Shown piece after piece: positions 22,252 to 32,747 of a stretch of 64,000 nucleotides of DNA. The notes under the pieces are model-generated. The model was not told the DNA's origin. It saw only the letters and a program-made list of their open reading frames with translations, and made no database searches. How positions within the stretch are numbered: position 1 is the first letter of the stretch; every line of letters starts with the position of its first letter. Source of the stretch: Buchnera aphidicola (Drepanosiphum platanoidis) (lineage in GTDB: Bacteria > Pseudomonadota > Gammaproteobacteria > Enterobacterales > Enterobacteriaceae); assembly GCF_964020165.1 (NCBI RefSeq), contig NZ_OZ026537.1:186001-250000 (forward strand), in the 5' to 3' direction. The translations under genes and the position numbers were made by a program.

Positions 22252-22889
22252 TTATTATTTACTCCTCTTTGTTTAACAGCAGGTTTGATAATCACATCAT
22301 TACCTTTATGACCTGGAATAGACCCCTTAATTAAAAAAACATTATTTTCATAATCAATTTTTATTAATTTTAAACTTTGAATGGTAACCTTTTCGTTTCC
22401 CATATGACCAGCCATTTTTTTTCCTTTAAAAACTCTTCCTGGAGTTTGATTTTGACCAATTGAACCAGGAGCTCTATGAGATAATGAATTTCCATGTGTA
22501 GCATCTTGAGAAGAAAAATTCCATCTTTTAATAGTTCCAGCAAAACCTTTTCCTTTAGATATTCCTGTTACATCTACTTTTTTAACAGTATCAAATAACT
22601 TTATATTTAAAACATCTCCAATTTTATATTTTAATTTACCAGAATATTTAAACTCCCATAACCCTCGTCCAGGTAAAATGTTTAATTTTGAAAAATATCC
22701 TTTTTCTGTTTTTTTTAAAAATTTTTTTTTTTTAAATCCTACAGTAACTTGCAAAGAATTAAAATTTATATGTCGTATTATTTTAGTAATTCTATGCTGC
22801 TCTATCTTAATCACAGAAACTGGAACAGAATTTCCTGCATCAAAAAAAATTCTAGTCATACCAACTTTTTTTCCAACAAAACCTAACAT
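22248..22889 (-). CDS. rplC: Ribosomal protein L3
   Basis: 213 aa from the Met at 22889 (E. coli 209). [15 protein letters not shown] matches the family start. An in-frame ATG four codons earlier (22901) is rejected because it is itself part of the ribosome-binding site ATGAGGT, which lies 6 nt before the chosen start. The conserved [31 protein letters not shown] loop reaches the peptidyl transferase centre. Confidence 0.96.
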   Translation of the reverse strand: MLGFVGKKVGMTRIFFDAGNSVPVSVIKIEQHRITKIIRHINFNSLQVTVGFKKKKFLKKTEKGYFSKLNILPGRGLWEFKYSGKLKYKIGDVLNIKLFDTVKKVDVTGISKGKGFAGTIKRWNFSSQDATHGNSLSHRAPGSIGQNQTPGRVFKGKKMAGHMGNEKVTIQSLKLIKIDYENNVFLIKGSIPGHKGNDVIIKPAVKQRGVNNK

Positions 22890-22914
22890 TTTATACCTCA
22901 AAATTTTTTTTTTA

Positions 22915-23238
22915 TTATCTTAAACTGATTTGAATATCTACACCTGCAGCTAAATCTAATCGCATTAATGCATCTACAGTTTTTTCTGTAGGTTGAACAA
23001 TATCTATTAATCTTTTATGAGTTCTAATCTCATATTGATCTCGAGCATCTTTATTTACATGAGGGGAAATCAAAATAGTAAATTTTTCTTTTTTTGTAGG
23101 TAATGGTATTGGGCCTCTAACTTGAGCTCCCGTTCTTTTTGCTGTTTCTACAATTTCTAATGTAGAATGATCTATTAATCTATGATCAAATGCTTTTAAT
23201 CGAATTCTAATTCTTTGATTTTGTACATTTTTACTCAT
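22915..23238 (-). CDS. rpsJ: Ribosomal protein S10
   Basis: 107 aa (E. coli 103). The extra residues MSKN precede the usual [19 protein letters not shown]; codon 5 is GTA, not a start, so the longer start stands. A GGAG motif lies 5 nt before the ATG. S10 is a 30S head protein and the partner of NusB in antitermination. It is the first gene of the S10 operon; no convincing promoter was found in the 87 nt between it and the hairpin after tuf. Confidence 0.97.
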   Translation of the reverse strand: MSKNVQNQRIRIRLKAFDHRLIDHSTLEIVETAKRTGAQVRGPIPLPTKKEKFTILISPHVNKDARDQYEIRTHKRLIDIVQPTEKTVDALMRLDLAAGVDIQISLR

Positions 23239-23325
23239 AAAAACTCCATTTCATAATTATAAAAAAAAATTTTATAAAAATTAAAATAATGTAAAAAAAT
23301 AAAAAATTATTTAATCTTTATATTT

Positions 23326-23355
23326 CATGATAAATTCTAATGAGAATTTATCATG
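23326..23355 (-). terminator. Perfect hairpin between tuf and rpsJ
   Basis: A perfect 13-bp stem (CATGATAAATTCT with AGAATTTATCATG) and a 4-nt loop AATG lie 87 nt after the tuf stop and 87 nt before rpsJ. The T-rich stretch begins only about 17 nt past the stem on the minus strand, so it may be a weak or Rho-assisted terminator, or an mRNA-stabilising 3' end, separating the str and S10 operons. Confidence 0.65.
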
Positions 23356-23441
23356 TAAACTCAAAAAAATAAAACAAAAAATTTAAAAATTATTTTATTT
23401 ATAATGTTTATATTAAAATCATTTTAAAAAATTATTTTTTA

Positions 23442-24626
23442 TTAATTAATAACTTTTGAGACTACTCCCGCTCCAACAGTTTTTCCACCTTCTCTAATTG
23501 CAAATCTTAATCCTTCGTCCATAGCAATAGGATGAATTAATGTAACTACCATTTTTATATTATCTCCAGGCATAACCATTTCTACATCCTTAGGTAATTC
23601 TACAAATCCTGTAACATCAGTAGTTCTAAAATAAAATTGAGGCCTATAACCTTTAAAAAATGGTGTATGGCGACCACCTTCTTCTTTAGATAAAACATAA
23701 ACTTCAGCTTCAAATTTTGCATGTGGAAGTATACTTCCAGGTTTTGACAATACTTGTCCTCTTTCTATTTCTTCTCGTTTTGTGCCTCGTAATAATACTC
23801 CAATATTTTCTCCAGCTCTTCCTTCATCCAAAAGCTTTCTGAACATTTCTACTCCAGTACAAATAGTTTTTGTCGTCGGCTTAATACCTACTATTTCTAT
23901 TTCTTCTCCAACTTTAATAACCCCTCTTTCTACTCTCCCTGTTACTACAGTTCCTCTTCCAGAAATTGAAAAAACATCTTCAATAGGTAGTAAAAAAGAT
24001 TTTTCTATAGATCTTTTAGGATCTGGTATATAATTATCTAATTTTTCAGATAATTCTATAATTTTTTCTTCCCATTTAGGATCTCCCTCTAAAGCTTTTA
24101 AAGCTGAACCTCGAATTATAGGAGTAACATCCCCAGGAAATTCATATTGTGTTAACAAATCTCTTACTTCCATTTCTACAAGCTCAAGTAATTCTTCATC
24201 ATCAACCATATCACATTTATTTAAAAATACTACTATATAAGGAACTCCTACTTGACGACCTAATAAAATATGTTCTCTAGTTTGAGGCATAGGACCATCT
24301 GTAGCAGCAACTACCAGAATTGCACCGTCCATTTGTGCAGCACCTGTAATCATATTTTTTATATAATCCGCATGACCTGGACAATCTACATGTGCGTAAT
24401 GTCTTTTTTCCGTATCATATTCTACATGAGACGTATTAATAGTAATTCCTCTGGCTTTTTCTTCTGGAGCATTATCAATTTGATCAAAAGCTTTAGCTGA
24501 TCCTCCATAACGTTTAGCTAAAACAGTAGTAATAGCTGCTGTCAAAGTGGTTTTTCCATGATCAACATGACCAATTGTACCAACATTAACATGAAGTTTC
24601 GATCTTTTAAATTTTTCTTTAGCCAT
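23442..24626 (-). CDS. tuf: Elongation factor Tu
   Basis: 394 aa, the same as E. coli. It delivers aminoacyl-tRNA to the ribosome. G motifs are GHVDHGKT (G1), DCPGHADY (G3) and NKCDM (G4); the effector region [15 protein letters not shown] and domains 2 and 3 ([34 protein letters not shown]) are nearly identical to E. coli. Only one tuf copy is seen here. It follows fusA by 45 bp in the str operon. Confidence 0.99.
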   Translation of the reverse strand: MAKEKFKRSKLHVNVGTIGHVDHGKTTLTAAITTVLAKRYGGSAKAFDQIDNAPEEKARGITINTSHVEYDTEKRHYAHVDCPGHADYIKNMITGAAQMDGAILVVAATDGPMPQTREHILLGRQVGVPYIVVFLNKCDMVDDEELLELVEMEVRDLLTQYEFPGDVTPIIRGSALKALEGDPKWEEKIIELSEKLDNYIPDPKRSIEKSFLLPIEDVFSISGRGTVVTGRVERGVIKVGEEIEIVGIKPTTKTICTGVEMFRKLLDEGRAGENIGVLLRGTKREEIERGQVLSKPGSILPHAKFEAEVYVLSKEEGGRHTPFFKGYRPQFYFRTTDVTGFVELPKDVEMVMPGDNIKMVVTLIHPIAMDEGLRFAIREGGKTVGAGVVSKVIN

Positions 24627-24671
24627 AATTTTAACCTTAAATTTTTTTATTATTCTAATATATTAAAAAAT

Positions 24672-26789
24672 CTAATTTTGATTCTTTTTAATAATTTTTT
24701 CAGAAACATTATTAGGAGCCTCTGAATATTTTATAAACTCCATAGAATAAGAAGCTCTTCCTTGGGTTTGAGATCTTAAATCTGTAGCATACCCAAACAT
24801 TTCTGATAATGGAACTAATACATTAATTTTTTTTAAAAATGAAGTATCTTCCATATTTTCAATAACTCCTCTTCTTCTATTTAAATCTCCAATAACATCG
24901 CCCATATAATCTTCTGGAGTTTCTACTTCTACTTTCATAATAGGCTCTAAAAGTACAGGACTTGCTTCTTTAAAACCTTTTTTAAAAGCATAAGACGCTG
25001 CTAACTTAAAAGCAATCTCTGAAGAATCTACATCATGATAAGATCCAAAATGCAATCGAACTCCTATACCCATCACAGGGTAACCTGCTAATGGACCACA
25101 TTTTAATTGTTCTTTAATTCCTTTATCGACTGCAGGTATATATTCACCAGGAATAACACCTCCTTTAATGTCATTTATAAATTTATAATCTAAATCATTA
25201 TATTCACTATTCTTTAAAGGAAATAAATCTATAATAACATGCCCATATTGACCTCTTCCTCCAGATTGTTTAATATATTTCCCTTCAATATTTTTGACAG
25301 TTTTTTTAATAGTTTCTCTATAAGAAACTTGAGGTTTCCCAATATTTGCACTAACATTAAACTCTCTTTTCATTCTATCAACTATAATTTCTAAATGTAA
25401 TTCTCCCATTCCAGAAATTATTGTTTGATTAGATTCTTCATCTGTTCTTACCTTAAATGAAGGATCTTCTTTGGCTAATTTATTTAATGCTGCTCCCATT
25501 TTTTCTTGATCTGCTTTAGTCTTTGGTTCCACTGCAATAGAAATTACAGGATCTGGAAATTCCATTTTTTCTAATAAAATTAAATTTTCTTCATTACACA
25601 ATGTATCTCCAGTAGATACATCTTTTAATCCTATTGCTGCAGCAATATCTCCAGAATATACTTCTTTAATTTCTTCTCTTTTATTTGCATGCATTTGAAC
25701 AATTCTTCCAAAACGTTCACGCTTAGAATTTGATGAATTAAATACAATATCTCCTGATTTCACTTTTCCTGAATATACTCTAAAAAATGTTAAATTTCCA
25801 ACAAAAGGATCATTAGATATTTTAAAAGCTAATGCTGAAAAAGGTTCATTTTTCAAATTAGTTTTTAAATATTTATTTTTTTTTTTATTTTTACTTACTT
25901 TAATATTGTAATCTATATCAATAGGAGAAGGTAAATATTCTATAATTGCATCTAATAATGCTTGAACTCCTTTATTTTTAAAAGCAGAACCACAAGTAAT
26001 TAAAACTATTTCATTATTTAAAGATTTTTTTCTTAATATATATTTAATTTCTGTTTCTAAAATTTTTTCTTCATTTAAATATTTATTCATTAAAACATCA
26101 TCATCTTCAGCTACTAATTCTATCAATTTTTGATGCCATTTTTCTGATTCTAATAACATATTTTTAGGGATTTCATCATAAGAAACAGTAATTCCTTGAT
26201 CGTCATCTTTCCAATACACAGATTTCATTTTTACTAAATCTATAATACCCGTAAAATCTTCTTCTGAACCAATTGGTATTTGAATTACTACTGGATTTGC
26301 ATTTAATCGACTTCTCATCTGTTTAACAACATTAAAAAAATTTGAACCTAAACGATCCATTTTATTTATAAAAGCAATTCTAGGTACTTTATATTTGTCT
26401 GCTTGCCTCCATACAGTTTCTGATTGAGGTTGAACTCCTCCTACTGCACAATATACCATTACAACTCCATCTAAAATACGCATAGATCTTTCTACTTCAA
26501 TAGTAAAATCTACATGCCCAGGAGTATCAATAATATTTATTCTATGTTCTAAAAACTGTTTATTCATTCCACTCCAAAAAGTAGTAGTGGCTGCAGAAGT
26601 AATCGTTATTCCTCTTTCTTGCTCTTGTTCCATCCAATCCATGGTAGCATCTCCATCATGAACTTCTCCAATTTTATGATTAATTCCAGTATAAAACAAA
26701 ATTCTTTCTGTTGTAGTAGTTTTTCCAGCATCAATATGAGCGCTAATTCCAATATTTCTATAATTTTGAATAAGAGTTTTACGTGACAT
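24672..26789 (-). CDS. fusA: Elongation factor G
   Basis: 705 aa (E. coli 704). This GTPase drives translocation and ribosome recycling. G motifs are [17 protein letters not shown] and NKMDR; domain IV includes GGRGQYGHV and the tip loop near [16 protein letters not shown]. The G' insert region is Lys/Asn-rich. It sits between rpsG and tuf. Confidence 0.99.
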   Translation of the reverse strand: MSRKTLIQNYRNIGISAHIDAGKTTTTERILFYTGINHKIGEVHDGDATMDWMEQEQERGITITSAATTTFWSGMNKQFLEHRINIIDTPGHVDFTIEVERSMRILDGVVMVYCAVGGVQPQSETVWRQADKYKVPRIAFINKMDRLGSNFFNVVKQMRSRLNANPVVIQIPIGSEEDFTGIIDLVKMKSVYWKDDDQGITVSYDEIPKNMLLESEKWHQKLIELVAEDDDVLMNKYLNEEKILETEIKYILRKKSLNNEIVLITCGSAFKNKGVQALLDAIIEYLPSPIDIDYNIKVSKNKKKNKYLKTNLKNEPFSALAFKISNDPFVGNLTFFRVYSGKVKSGDIVFNSSNSKRERFGRIVQMHANKREEIKEVYSGDIAAAIGLKDVSTGDTLCNEENLILLEKMEFPDPVISIAVEPKTKADQEKMGAALNKLAKEDPSFKVRTDEESNQTIISGMGELHLEIIVDRMKREFNVSANIGKPQVSYRETIKKTVKNIEGKYIKQSGGRGQYGHVIIDLFPLKNSEYNDLDYKFINDIKGGVIPGEYIPAVDKGIKEQLKCGPLAGYPVMGIGVRLHFGSYHDVDSSEIAFKLAASYAFKKGFKEASPVLLEPIMKVEVETPEDYMGDVIGDLNRRRGVIENMEDTSFLKKINVLVPLSEMFGYATDLRSQTQGRASYSMEFIKYSEAPNNVSEKIIKKNQN

Positions 26790-26825
26790 TATTTACCTTA
26801 ACTAAACTTTTTAAAATCTTTAAAA

Positions 26826-27296
26826 TTACCATCTATAATGAGCAAAAGCTTTATTTGCTTCAGCCATTTTATGAACATCTTCTTTTTTTTTTACAGCAGA
26901 TCCTTTTTTTTCAAGAGCATCAGAAATTTCTTTAAATAATCTAATAGACATAGATTTATCTTTTCTATTTCTAGCTGCCTCAATAATCCATCGCATTGCT
27001 AAAGCATTTCTTCTTGTATTTCTAACTTCTACAGGAACTTGATATGTAGATCCTCCTACTCTTCTAGACTTTACTTCTACAATTGGTTTAACATTATCTA
27101 ATGCTAATTCAAAAACTTCTAATTCAGTTTTTTTATTTTTTTTTGATACTTTCTTAAGAGCATTATATACAATTAATTCTGCAATAGACTTTTTTCCATT
27201 TACCATTAAAATATTAATAAATTTACTTAATAACTCAGATGAAAATTTTGGATCTGGTAATATTTTTCTAATACCTATAATTTTTCTTCGAGGCAT
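26826..27296 (-). CDS. rpsG: Ribosomal protein S7
   Basis: 156 aa. [18 protein letters not shown] at the start and [25 protein letters not shown] in the centre are characteristic; it ends NKAFAHYRW. It nucleates the 30S head. It is located between rpsL and fusA, as in the str operon. Confidence 0.98.
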   Translation of the reverse strand: MPRRKIIGIRKILPDPKFSSELLSKFINILMVNGKKSIAELIVYNALKKVSKKNKKTELEVFELALDNVKPIVEVKSRRVGGSTYQVPVEVRNTRRNALAMRWIIEAARNRKDKSMSIRLFKEISDALEKKGSAVKKKEDVHKMAEANKAFAHYRW

Positions 27297-27364
27297 ATTT
27301 TAATCTTCCTAAAATAAATTTTAAAAAATATGATAAAAAATTAAAAATTTTACTATTTAAAAGG

Positions 27365-27742
27365 TTATTTATTATTTTTTTTTTTTACTCCATATTTAGA
27401 TCTTCCTTGTTGTCTATTTTTCACTCCAGCGCAATCTAAAGCTCCTCTTATAACATGATATCTTACACCTGGTAAATCTTTAACTCTTCCTCCTCTAATT
27501 AAAATTACAGAATGTTCTTGTAAATTATGACCTTCACCTCCAATATATGCTGTTACTTCTAATCCATTAGTTAATTTAACTCGACATACTTTTCTTAAAG
27601 CGGAATTAGGTTTTTTAGGAGTAGTAGTATAAACTTTTAAACATACTCCTCTTTTTTGAGGACATTTAGATAAAGCTGGAACATTACTTTTAGAAATTTT
27701 TTTAATTCTAGAATTTCGAACTAATTGATTAATTGTGACCAT
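27365..27742 (-). CDS. rpsL: Ribosomal protein S12
   Basis: 125 aa (E. coli 124). Both decoding-centre loops are intact: [21 protein letters not shown], with the Lys whose change gives streptomycin resistance, and [18 protein letters not shown]. It lies downstream of tusB, continuing the tusDCB-rpsL arrangement of E. coli. Confidence 0.98.
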   Translation of the reverse strand: MVTINQLVRNSRIKKISKSNVPALSKCPQKRGVCLKVYTTTPKKPNSALRKVCRVKLTNGLEVTAYIGGEGHNLQEHSVILIRGGRVKDLPGVRYHVIRGALDCAGVKNRQQGRSKYGVKKKNNK

Positions 27743-27887
27743 AAAAATCCTTAAAAAATGTATAATTTTTTTAATTATAATTAAAAAAATTTTAAAATAT
27801 AAAAAAATTTATATTAAATCCACTTTTACTTATTATAAAAATTTAATAATTAAATTTTTAATAAAAAAATATAAAAAATTTTTATTT

Positions 27888-28175
27888 TTATTTCCAAATT
27901 ATTTGCTGAATATTTTTTTCAGTCAAATATACTAAATCTTTATAATTAATAATAGAAAATTTATTATTATAAGAACTTAAACCTCGAGCTAATAAATCAT
28001 TTTTTAAAACATAACGATTTTTTACTATTTTAATAAATTTTTTATAAAAAAGATTATTTTTTAAAACAATTAATACTCCATCTTGAAGAGCTACAAAATC
28101 ATCTTCTTTAGAAAAAAAATGTAAAAATTCATAAATATCAACTAAATAAGGAGATTTTAATAACATATGTAACAT
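27888..28175 (-). CDS. tusB: tRNA 2-thiolation sulfurtransferase subunit TusB
   Basis: 95 aa, the same as E. coli TusB (DsrH family). MLHMLLKSPYLVDI matches MLHTLHRSPWLTD, and LQDGVLIVL, NDLLARGLS and YKDLVYLTEKNIQQIIW align with the family. TusBCD relays sulfur from TusA to TusE and MnmA for the 2-thiouridine of Glu, Gln and Lys tRNAs. A 145-bp gap separates it from rpsL. Confidence 0.93.
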   Translation of the reverse strand: MLHMLLKSPYLVDIYEFLHFFSKEDDFVALQDGVLIVLKNNLFYKKFIKIVKNRYVLKNDLLARGLSSYNNKFSIINYKDLVYLTEKNIQQIIWK

Positions 28176-28236
28176 AAAAAATCCTTTATTTTAATATTAT
28201 TTTTATTAAAAAAAAATTTAATTTTTTAAAAAAATT

Positions 28237-28641
28237 TTAAAAATTTAAAAGATATTGACATTTAGACATTTTTTTTTTTAAATTTTTATTTTTTAATAAA
28301 ATTATTGGTAAAATAAATTTATATTTTTTAAAAACAATTTTATTACATACATTTTTTTTTAATATTCCTCTATTATATAAATTTTCAATGTTAGAAAAAC
28401 ATTTTTTAATATTTAAAAAATTAAACATTTTAAATAAATTTGTGTATTTATTTAAAAAAATTAATTTTGGTTTTTGATTATAAAAAATTTGAAAAATTCC
28501 ATCACTAATAAAAAAAATATAAATTTTTTTAAAAAATATACTTGAAGAAATGATTAATTCTAATCCTTCTTCTCCAAAACTAGCTCCATATGGAGCTCTA
28601 GAAAAAATTACACCTAAAATTTTTTTTTTAACTATATTCAT
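28237..28641 (-). CDS. tusC: tRNA 2-thiolation subunit TusC
   Basis: 134 aa (E. coli 119). The DsrF-like core is clear: VIFSRAPYGASFGEEGLELI and IYIFFISDGIFQIFYNQKP correspond to FSTAPHGTAAGREGLDAL and FFIADGVFQLLPGQKP. The C-terminal third is eroded and lengthened by Lys-rich sequence but still ends in an LNF-like tail (E. coli LRF). It lies between tusD and tusB. Confidence 0.92.
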   Translation of the reverse strand: MNIVKKKILGVIFSRAPYGASFGEEGLELIISSSIFFKKIYIFFISDGIFQIFYNQKPKLIFLNKYTNLFKMFNFLNIKKCFSNIENLYNRGILKKNVCNKIVFKKYKFILPIILLKNKNLKKKMSKCQYLLNF

Positions 28642-28698
28642 AAAAATTTTATAAAATATTTTATATATTTATTAATAATATTTAAAAACAATTCAATT

Positions 28699-29097
28699 TT
28701 AAAATTGTATTACTCTATCTGAAGAAATAATACTTTCATTAAGATCATTTAAATTAGATAAATGAAAATAAGAAGCTATATTTTTTTTTAAATAATGTTT
28801 TTTATAAGTATTCTTATTTTTTAAAAAACCTCGTTTTATGCAAGAACCAATACATATACTTAAATTTATTGAATATTTTATACTTAAATCTTTCCACATT
28901 TTTCCTATATTACAAAATGTATATTCAGGAGAAAAATTAAAAAATAGATTAATATTAGAATTTAATATTCCCTCTCCATAAAAAAAAATTTTTTTTATAA
29001 CATGTTTAGAATCTATTAAAGCTTTAGAAAATAAAAAACCAGTTTTAGAATTTTGCGTTCCATATGGAGGGCCTAAAATTATTATAGTATAAATCAA
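28699..29097 (-). CDS. tusD: tRNA 2-thiolation subunit TusD
   Basis: 132 aa (E. coli 128). The sulfur-carrying cysteine is Cys82 in SICIGSCIKRG, matching Cys78 in E. coli. GPPYGTQNSKTGF and SDRVIQF match both ends of the protein. The start codon is TTG (29095-29097), because alignment with MRFAIVVTGPAYGTQ places Met1 exactly there, the next upstream in-frame codons include a stop, and an AAGG lies about 9 nt before it. It is the first gene of tusDCB-rpsL-rpsG-fusA-tuf. Confidence 0.93.
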   Translation of the reverse strand: MIYTIIILGPPYGTQNSKTGFLFSKALIDSKHVIKKIFFYGEGILNSNINLFFNFSPEYTFCNIGKMWKDLSIKYSINLSICIGSCIKRGFLKNKNTYKKHYLKKNIASYFHLSNLNDLNESIISSDRVIQF

Positions 29098-29559
29098 TAT
29101 GAAATAGCCTTATTTTAAATAAAATTAATTGTAATCATTTTATTAAAAAATGTATTTAATGTAATTTTATACAAATTATATATTAATTTTAAAAATAATT
29201 ATGTAATTTATTTTTTTTTCATTATACAAGATAGTAAGATTTCGTAATATAAAATTTTAAAAATTTTAAAATAAAAATTATTATTTAACTAAAAAAAAAT
29301 TAATTCTTAATATACAAATTTTAATTTTTATTCTAACTAAATTTATTTATAAAAAAAATTATTTAAAGTATAATGCTCATTAATTACATTAAAAAATTTA
29401 CTTTTTATTAAAATTAAAAAATAATATGTTTTTTTTTAAAATATTAAATTAATATTTTTTAATTTTTTAAAATATATAAATTTTTTTTAAAATAAAATTT
29501 ATTAAAAAATTTTTTAAATTTTTAATTATTTTAAAATAAATATCAAAAAAATTAATTTT
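29098..29559. other. Divergent intergenic region between tusD and tsgA
   Basis: 462 bases without a gene. A plus-strand promoter candidate for tsgA lies at 29346-29374. For the str operon a TATAAT box sits on the minus strand at 29221-29226, about 125 bp before tusD, but without a recognisable -35 box. The remainder is A/T homopolymer-rich with nothing else seen. Confidence 0.5.
29346..29374 (+). promoter_or_regulatory. Candidate sigma-70 promoter for tsgA
   Basis: -35 TTTATA (29346-29351), 17-bp spacer, consensus -10 TATAAT (29369-29374), followed by TGCTCATTAATTAC, a short stretch with unusual G and C for this region. The predicted leader to tsgA is about 180 nt. Confidence 0.35.
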
Positions 29560-30744
29560 ATGACAAATAAAAATCGTTCATATTTAACTTATATTAGTTT
29601 TTTAAGCTATGCATTAACTGGTTCTTTTATTACTGTAACAGGAGTAGTTATACAAGGATTATCAGTTTATTTTAATATTTCTACACTAAAAATTAGCATT
29701 ATTTTTACAATTTTGAATATTGGAATGTTATCTTCTATTTTTTTAAATGCATGGTTAATGAAAATTATACCTTTAAAAAAACAGTTATATATTGGTTTTT
29801 TTTCTACTATATTATCTATTCTTGGATTAATTATATTCAAAAATATATATATTTTGCTAATGATTATGTTTATTTTTGGTTTAATTAGCGGCGTTACTAT
29901 GTCTATAGGAACTTTTTTAATTACTAGTGTATACTTTTCTAGAGAAAGAGCAAAAAAACTTTTAATTACAGATTCTTTTTTTAGTTTTTCAGGTATGATT
30001 TTTCCTTCTATATGTACATTTATATTATTTCACAAAATGTATTGGCAATGGATATATGTTTGGATTAGTTTAATTTATCTATTAATTTTTTTATTATCTT
30101 TAAATCTCTCTTTTCCTATCGTAGAAAAATCACATATAAAAATTTTAGGAAATATTACATTTAAAGAAAAAGAATTTAATTTAAATATTTTCTTATTATA
30201 TTGTTCTGCTTTAATGTATATATTAGGTCAAATGGGCTTTATATCTTGGGTTCCTGAATACGGAGCTCATAATCTTAAAATAAGCATGGAAAAATCAGGA
30301 AAATTAGTTAGTAATTTTTGGATGAATTATATGTTAGGAATGTGGTTTTTTAGTTCTGTTATTCAATCATTTAAATTACAAAAAATAATAATATTTTTAA
30401 CAGGAATATCAGCTTTAATGATGTTTTTATTTATTTTCAGCTGGAACTATATATTTTCTTTATTTATAATTTCTTTTTTAGGTTTTTTTTCTAGTTCTAT
30501 ATATAGCATTTTAATTACTATTGCTTCTATGCAAACAGATAAACCTTCACCGAAAATAATTAATTTTATTCTTTTAGCTGGTAGTTTAGGAACATTTTTA
30601 ACATATATTATTACAAGTCCAATTGTATATTTTAAAGGTCCTATAGGAGCTTTAATTTTTGCAAATATTTTATATTTTATAATTTTTTATATTACCATTT
30701 TATTAAGAAAAATGCACTTAAAAAAAAAATTAAAAGAATTTTAA
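29560..30744 (+). CDS. tsgA: MFS transporter TsgA
   Basis: 394 aa (E. coli TsgA 393). It is a major facilitator with about twelve hydrophobic helices. The N-terminus MTNKNRSYLTYISFLSYALTG and blocks IFLNAWLMKIIPLKKQL, FGLISGVTMSIGTFLITS and LLITDSFFSFSGMIFPSI match E. coli TsgA (formerly YhfC) closely. The substrate is not established. Being kept and well conserved in a genome with few transporters suggests it matters to host exchange. It converges on trpS with a strong hairpin between. Confidence 0.92.
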   Translation: MTNKNRSYLTYISFLSYALTGSFITVTGVVIQGLSVYFNISTLKISIIFTILNIGMLSSIFLNAWLMKIIPLKKQLYIGFFSTILSILGLIIFKNIYILLMIMFIFGLISGVTMSIGTFLITSVYFSRERAKKLLITDSFFSFSGMIFPSICTFILFHKMYWQWIYVWISLIYLLIFLLSLNLSFPIVEKSHIKILGNITFKEKEFNLNIFLLYCSALMYILGQMGFISWVPEYGAHNLKISMEKSGKLVSNFWMNYMLGMWFFSSVIQSFKLQKIIIFLTGISALMMFLFIFSWNYIFSLFIISFLGFFSSSIYSILITIASMQTDKPSPKIINFILLAGSLGTFLTYIITSPIVYFKGPIGALIFANILYFIIFYITILLRKMHLKKKLKEF

Positions 30745-30845
30745 CAAATTTTTGTATAAAAATTATAACAATAATAAATACTCCTAAAAAAATTTTAAAA
30801 AATCAAATATATATATAAATAATTTTCAATTAAAATAAAAAAATA

Positions 30846-30886
30846 CTATTTATATATTTTAATAAAATTTTAAAATATATAAATAG
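30846..30886. terminator. Long perfect hairpin between tsgA and trpS
   Basis: Arms of 16 nt (30846-30861 and 30871-30886) are perfectly complementary: CTATTTATATATTTTA with TAAAATATATAAATAG. The stem can close by one more pair over a 7-nt loop. It lies in the 178-bp space between the convergent tsgA and trpS, as expected for a shared 3' end. The stem has almost no G or C and no immediate T-run. Confidence 0.65.
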
Positions 30887-30922
30887 AAAAAATATAAAAA
30901 ATATTTTATTATATAAAAAATT

Positions 30923-31939
30923 TTATTTATACAAAGTATTAAAAATTTTATTTATTTTTGATTTAGCTAAAAAAGAAATTTTTTTCATACCTAAATTTAA
31001 AATTTTCTTTAATTTATTTTCATCTTTTCTATATTTTAAAAATTTTTTTTGTAAATTTTTTAAAAAACTAAACATACAAAAATAAAAAAATTTTTTAAAA
31101 GATTTATAATTTTTTTTAAAAAATTTTTGTTCTATATCTAAAATAGATAATTTAGTGATAGAAGATAAAATAACTAATAAATTTGAAATTCCAGGTTTAT
31201 TAATAGGGTCAAAAATTATTTTTGCGGGAACATCTGAATCTGTAATTGCTGAATTTACTTTATTTTTCAAAACTTCAAGATCATCTAATAAAAAAATTGA
31301 ATTTTTTTTATTTATATCAGATTTAGACATTTTTTTATTTGGATTTAATAAAGACATAATTTTAATTCCTTGATTAAAAATTAAAAAATTTGGAATTTTA
31401 AAAATTTTTCCATGAATTTTATTAAATCTATTTGCAATTTTTTTAGATAATTCAATATGTTGTATTTGATCTTTACCTACATGAACTAAATCAGTATCAT
31501 ATAATAAAATATCAGATGCCATTAAAATTGGATAATTTAAAATTCCAGAATTTATTTTACTATTTTTAAGCAATTTAGATTTACTTTTAAATTGTGTCAT
31601 TCTCATTAGTTCTTGAACATATACATAATTATTTAATATCCAATTAAGTTGAGTATGTTCAGGAATCATAGACTGTAAAAAAACAATACTTTTTCTAGGA
31701 TTAACCCCGCAAGCTAAATACAAAGATAAAGTATCTAAAATTGAATTATTTAAAAAATGATCAAAATTTTTTGATATTGATGTTAAAGAATGAAGATCTG
31801 CAATACAAAAAATACAATCATATTTTTTCTGCATATTTTTCCAATATTTTAAGACACTAATATAATTTCCTATAGTTAAATTTCCTGAAGGCTGTATAGC
31901 ACTAAATACCCTTTTTTTTTTAAAAAAATTTTCTATCAT
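30923..31939 (-). CDS. trpS: Tryptophanyl-tRNA synthetase
   Basis: 338 aa (E. coli 334). It is class I: the HIGH-like TIGN follows FSAIQPSGNL near residue 20, and the KMSKS motif appears as KKMSKSD near 205. DSDVPAKIIFDPINKPGISNL is the C-terminal TrpRS mark. It charges the tryptophan whose synthesis depends on the TrpEG pair at the right end. Order trpS-rpe is read from the other side: on the minus strand the series is aroK-aroB-rpe-trpS, as in the E. coli damX-region operon with losses. Confidence 0.97.
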   Translation of the reverse strand: MIENFFKKKRVFSAIQPSGNLTIGNYISVLKYWKNMQKKYDCIFCIADLHSLTSISKNFDHFLNNSILDTLSLYLACGVNPRKSIVFLQSMIPEHTQLNWILNNYVYVQELMRMTQFKSKSKLLKNSKINSGILNYPILMASDILLYDTDLVHVGKDQIQHIELSKKIANRFNKIHGKIFKIPNFLIFNQGIKIMSLLNPNKKMSKSDINKKNSIFLLDDLEVLKNKVNSAITDSDVPAKIIFDPINKPGISNLLVILSSITKLSILDIEQKFFKKNYKSFKKFFYFCMFSFLKNLQKKFLKYRKDENKLKKILNLGMKKISFLAKSKINKIFNTLYK

Positions 31940-32011
31940 TATAAAATACCATAAAATTTTTTTTAAAATTTTTAATAATAATTTTTAAAAAAAATTATTA
32001 AAAATTTAAAT

Positions 32012-32695
32012 TTAATAATTTTTTGAATAATTTATCAAAATTTTTTTTATATTTTTAGTAGTTTGATATATATCTTTTTTTTTAAAAATTTCTGAACCCA
32101 TAACAATAATATCAACGCCAATTTTTACTAAATTTTTTATATGTTTTTTTTTTATTCCACCATCTACAGATAATAAAATATTCTTAAAATTACTATTATC
32201 AATTTTTGATCTTATTTTTTTAATTTTTGGTAACATTTCATTAATAAAAATTTGTTCAGAATAACCTGGATTTACAGTCATTACTAAAATTAAATCGATA
32301 CTATCCATTATATATTCTAAAAAATTTAAAGATTGTGCTGGATTAATAGCAATACCAGCTTTACATCCATGATCTCTAATAATTTTTAATGAACGATTTA
32401 AATGGATTGTAGAATCTGAATGAATAGTAATAAAATTTGCTCCAAATTTTATACAATCATAAATTAATCTATCTACAGGTTTTGCCATAATATGTACATC
32501 AATAATAGATTTTATACCATTTTTTCTTAAAGAAGAAAGTACTAAAGGACCAAAAGTTAAATTAGATACGTAATGATTATCCATAATATCAAAATGAATA
32601 ATATCTCCACCACCTAATAAAGTTTTTTCTATATCATTTCCTAATTTATAAAAATTAGCAGAAAGAATTGAGGGGGCTAAAAAAATTTTTCTCAT
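32012..32695 (-). CDS. rpe: Ribulose-phosphate 3-epimerase
   Basis: 227 aa (E. coli 225). It interconverts ribulose 5-phosphate and xylulose 5-phosphate in the pentose phosphate pathway. TIM-barrel motifs: LAPSILSANFYKLG, HFDIMDNHYVSNLTFGP, DVHIMAKPVDR and VMTVNPGYSEQIF, then SVDGGIKKKHI and GSEIF. It lies 52 bp after aroB, upstream of trpS. Confidence 0.97.
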   Translation of the reverse strand: MRKIFLAPSILSANFYKLGNDIEKTLLGGGDIIHFDIMDNHYVSNLTFGPLVLSSLRKNGIKSIIDVHIMAKPVDRLIYDCIKFGANFITIHSDSTIHLNRSLKIIRDHGCKAGIAINPAQSLNFLEYIMDSIDLILVMTVNPGYSEQIFINEMLPKIKKIRSKIDNSNFKNILLSVDGGIKKKHIKNLVKIGVDIIVMGSEIFKKKDIYQTTKNIKKILINYSKNY

Positions 32696-32747
32696 AATAT
32701 AAAACCTTAATATAAGAATAAAAAGACATTAAAAATATAATTTTTTT

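Noticed and set aside
27735-27935. 66-codon plus-strand ORF between rpsL and tusB
   Set aside because: Lys/Ile/Phe/Tyr-only composition, it overlaps both neighbours, and no family resemblance; typical chance ORF in A/T DNA.
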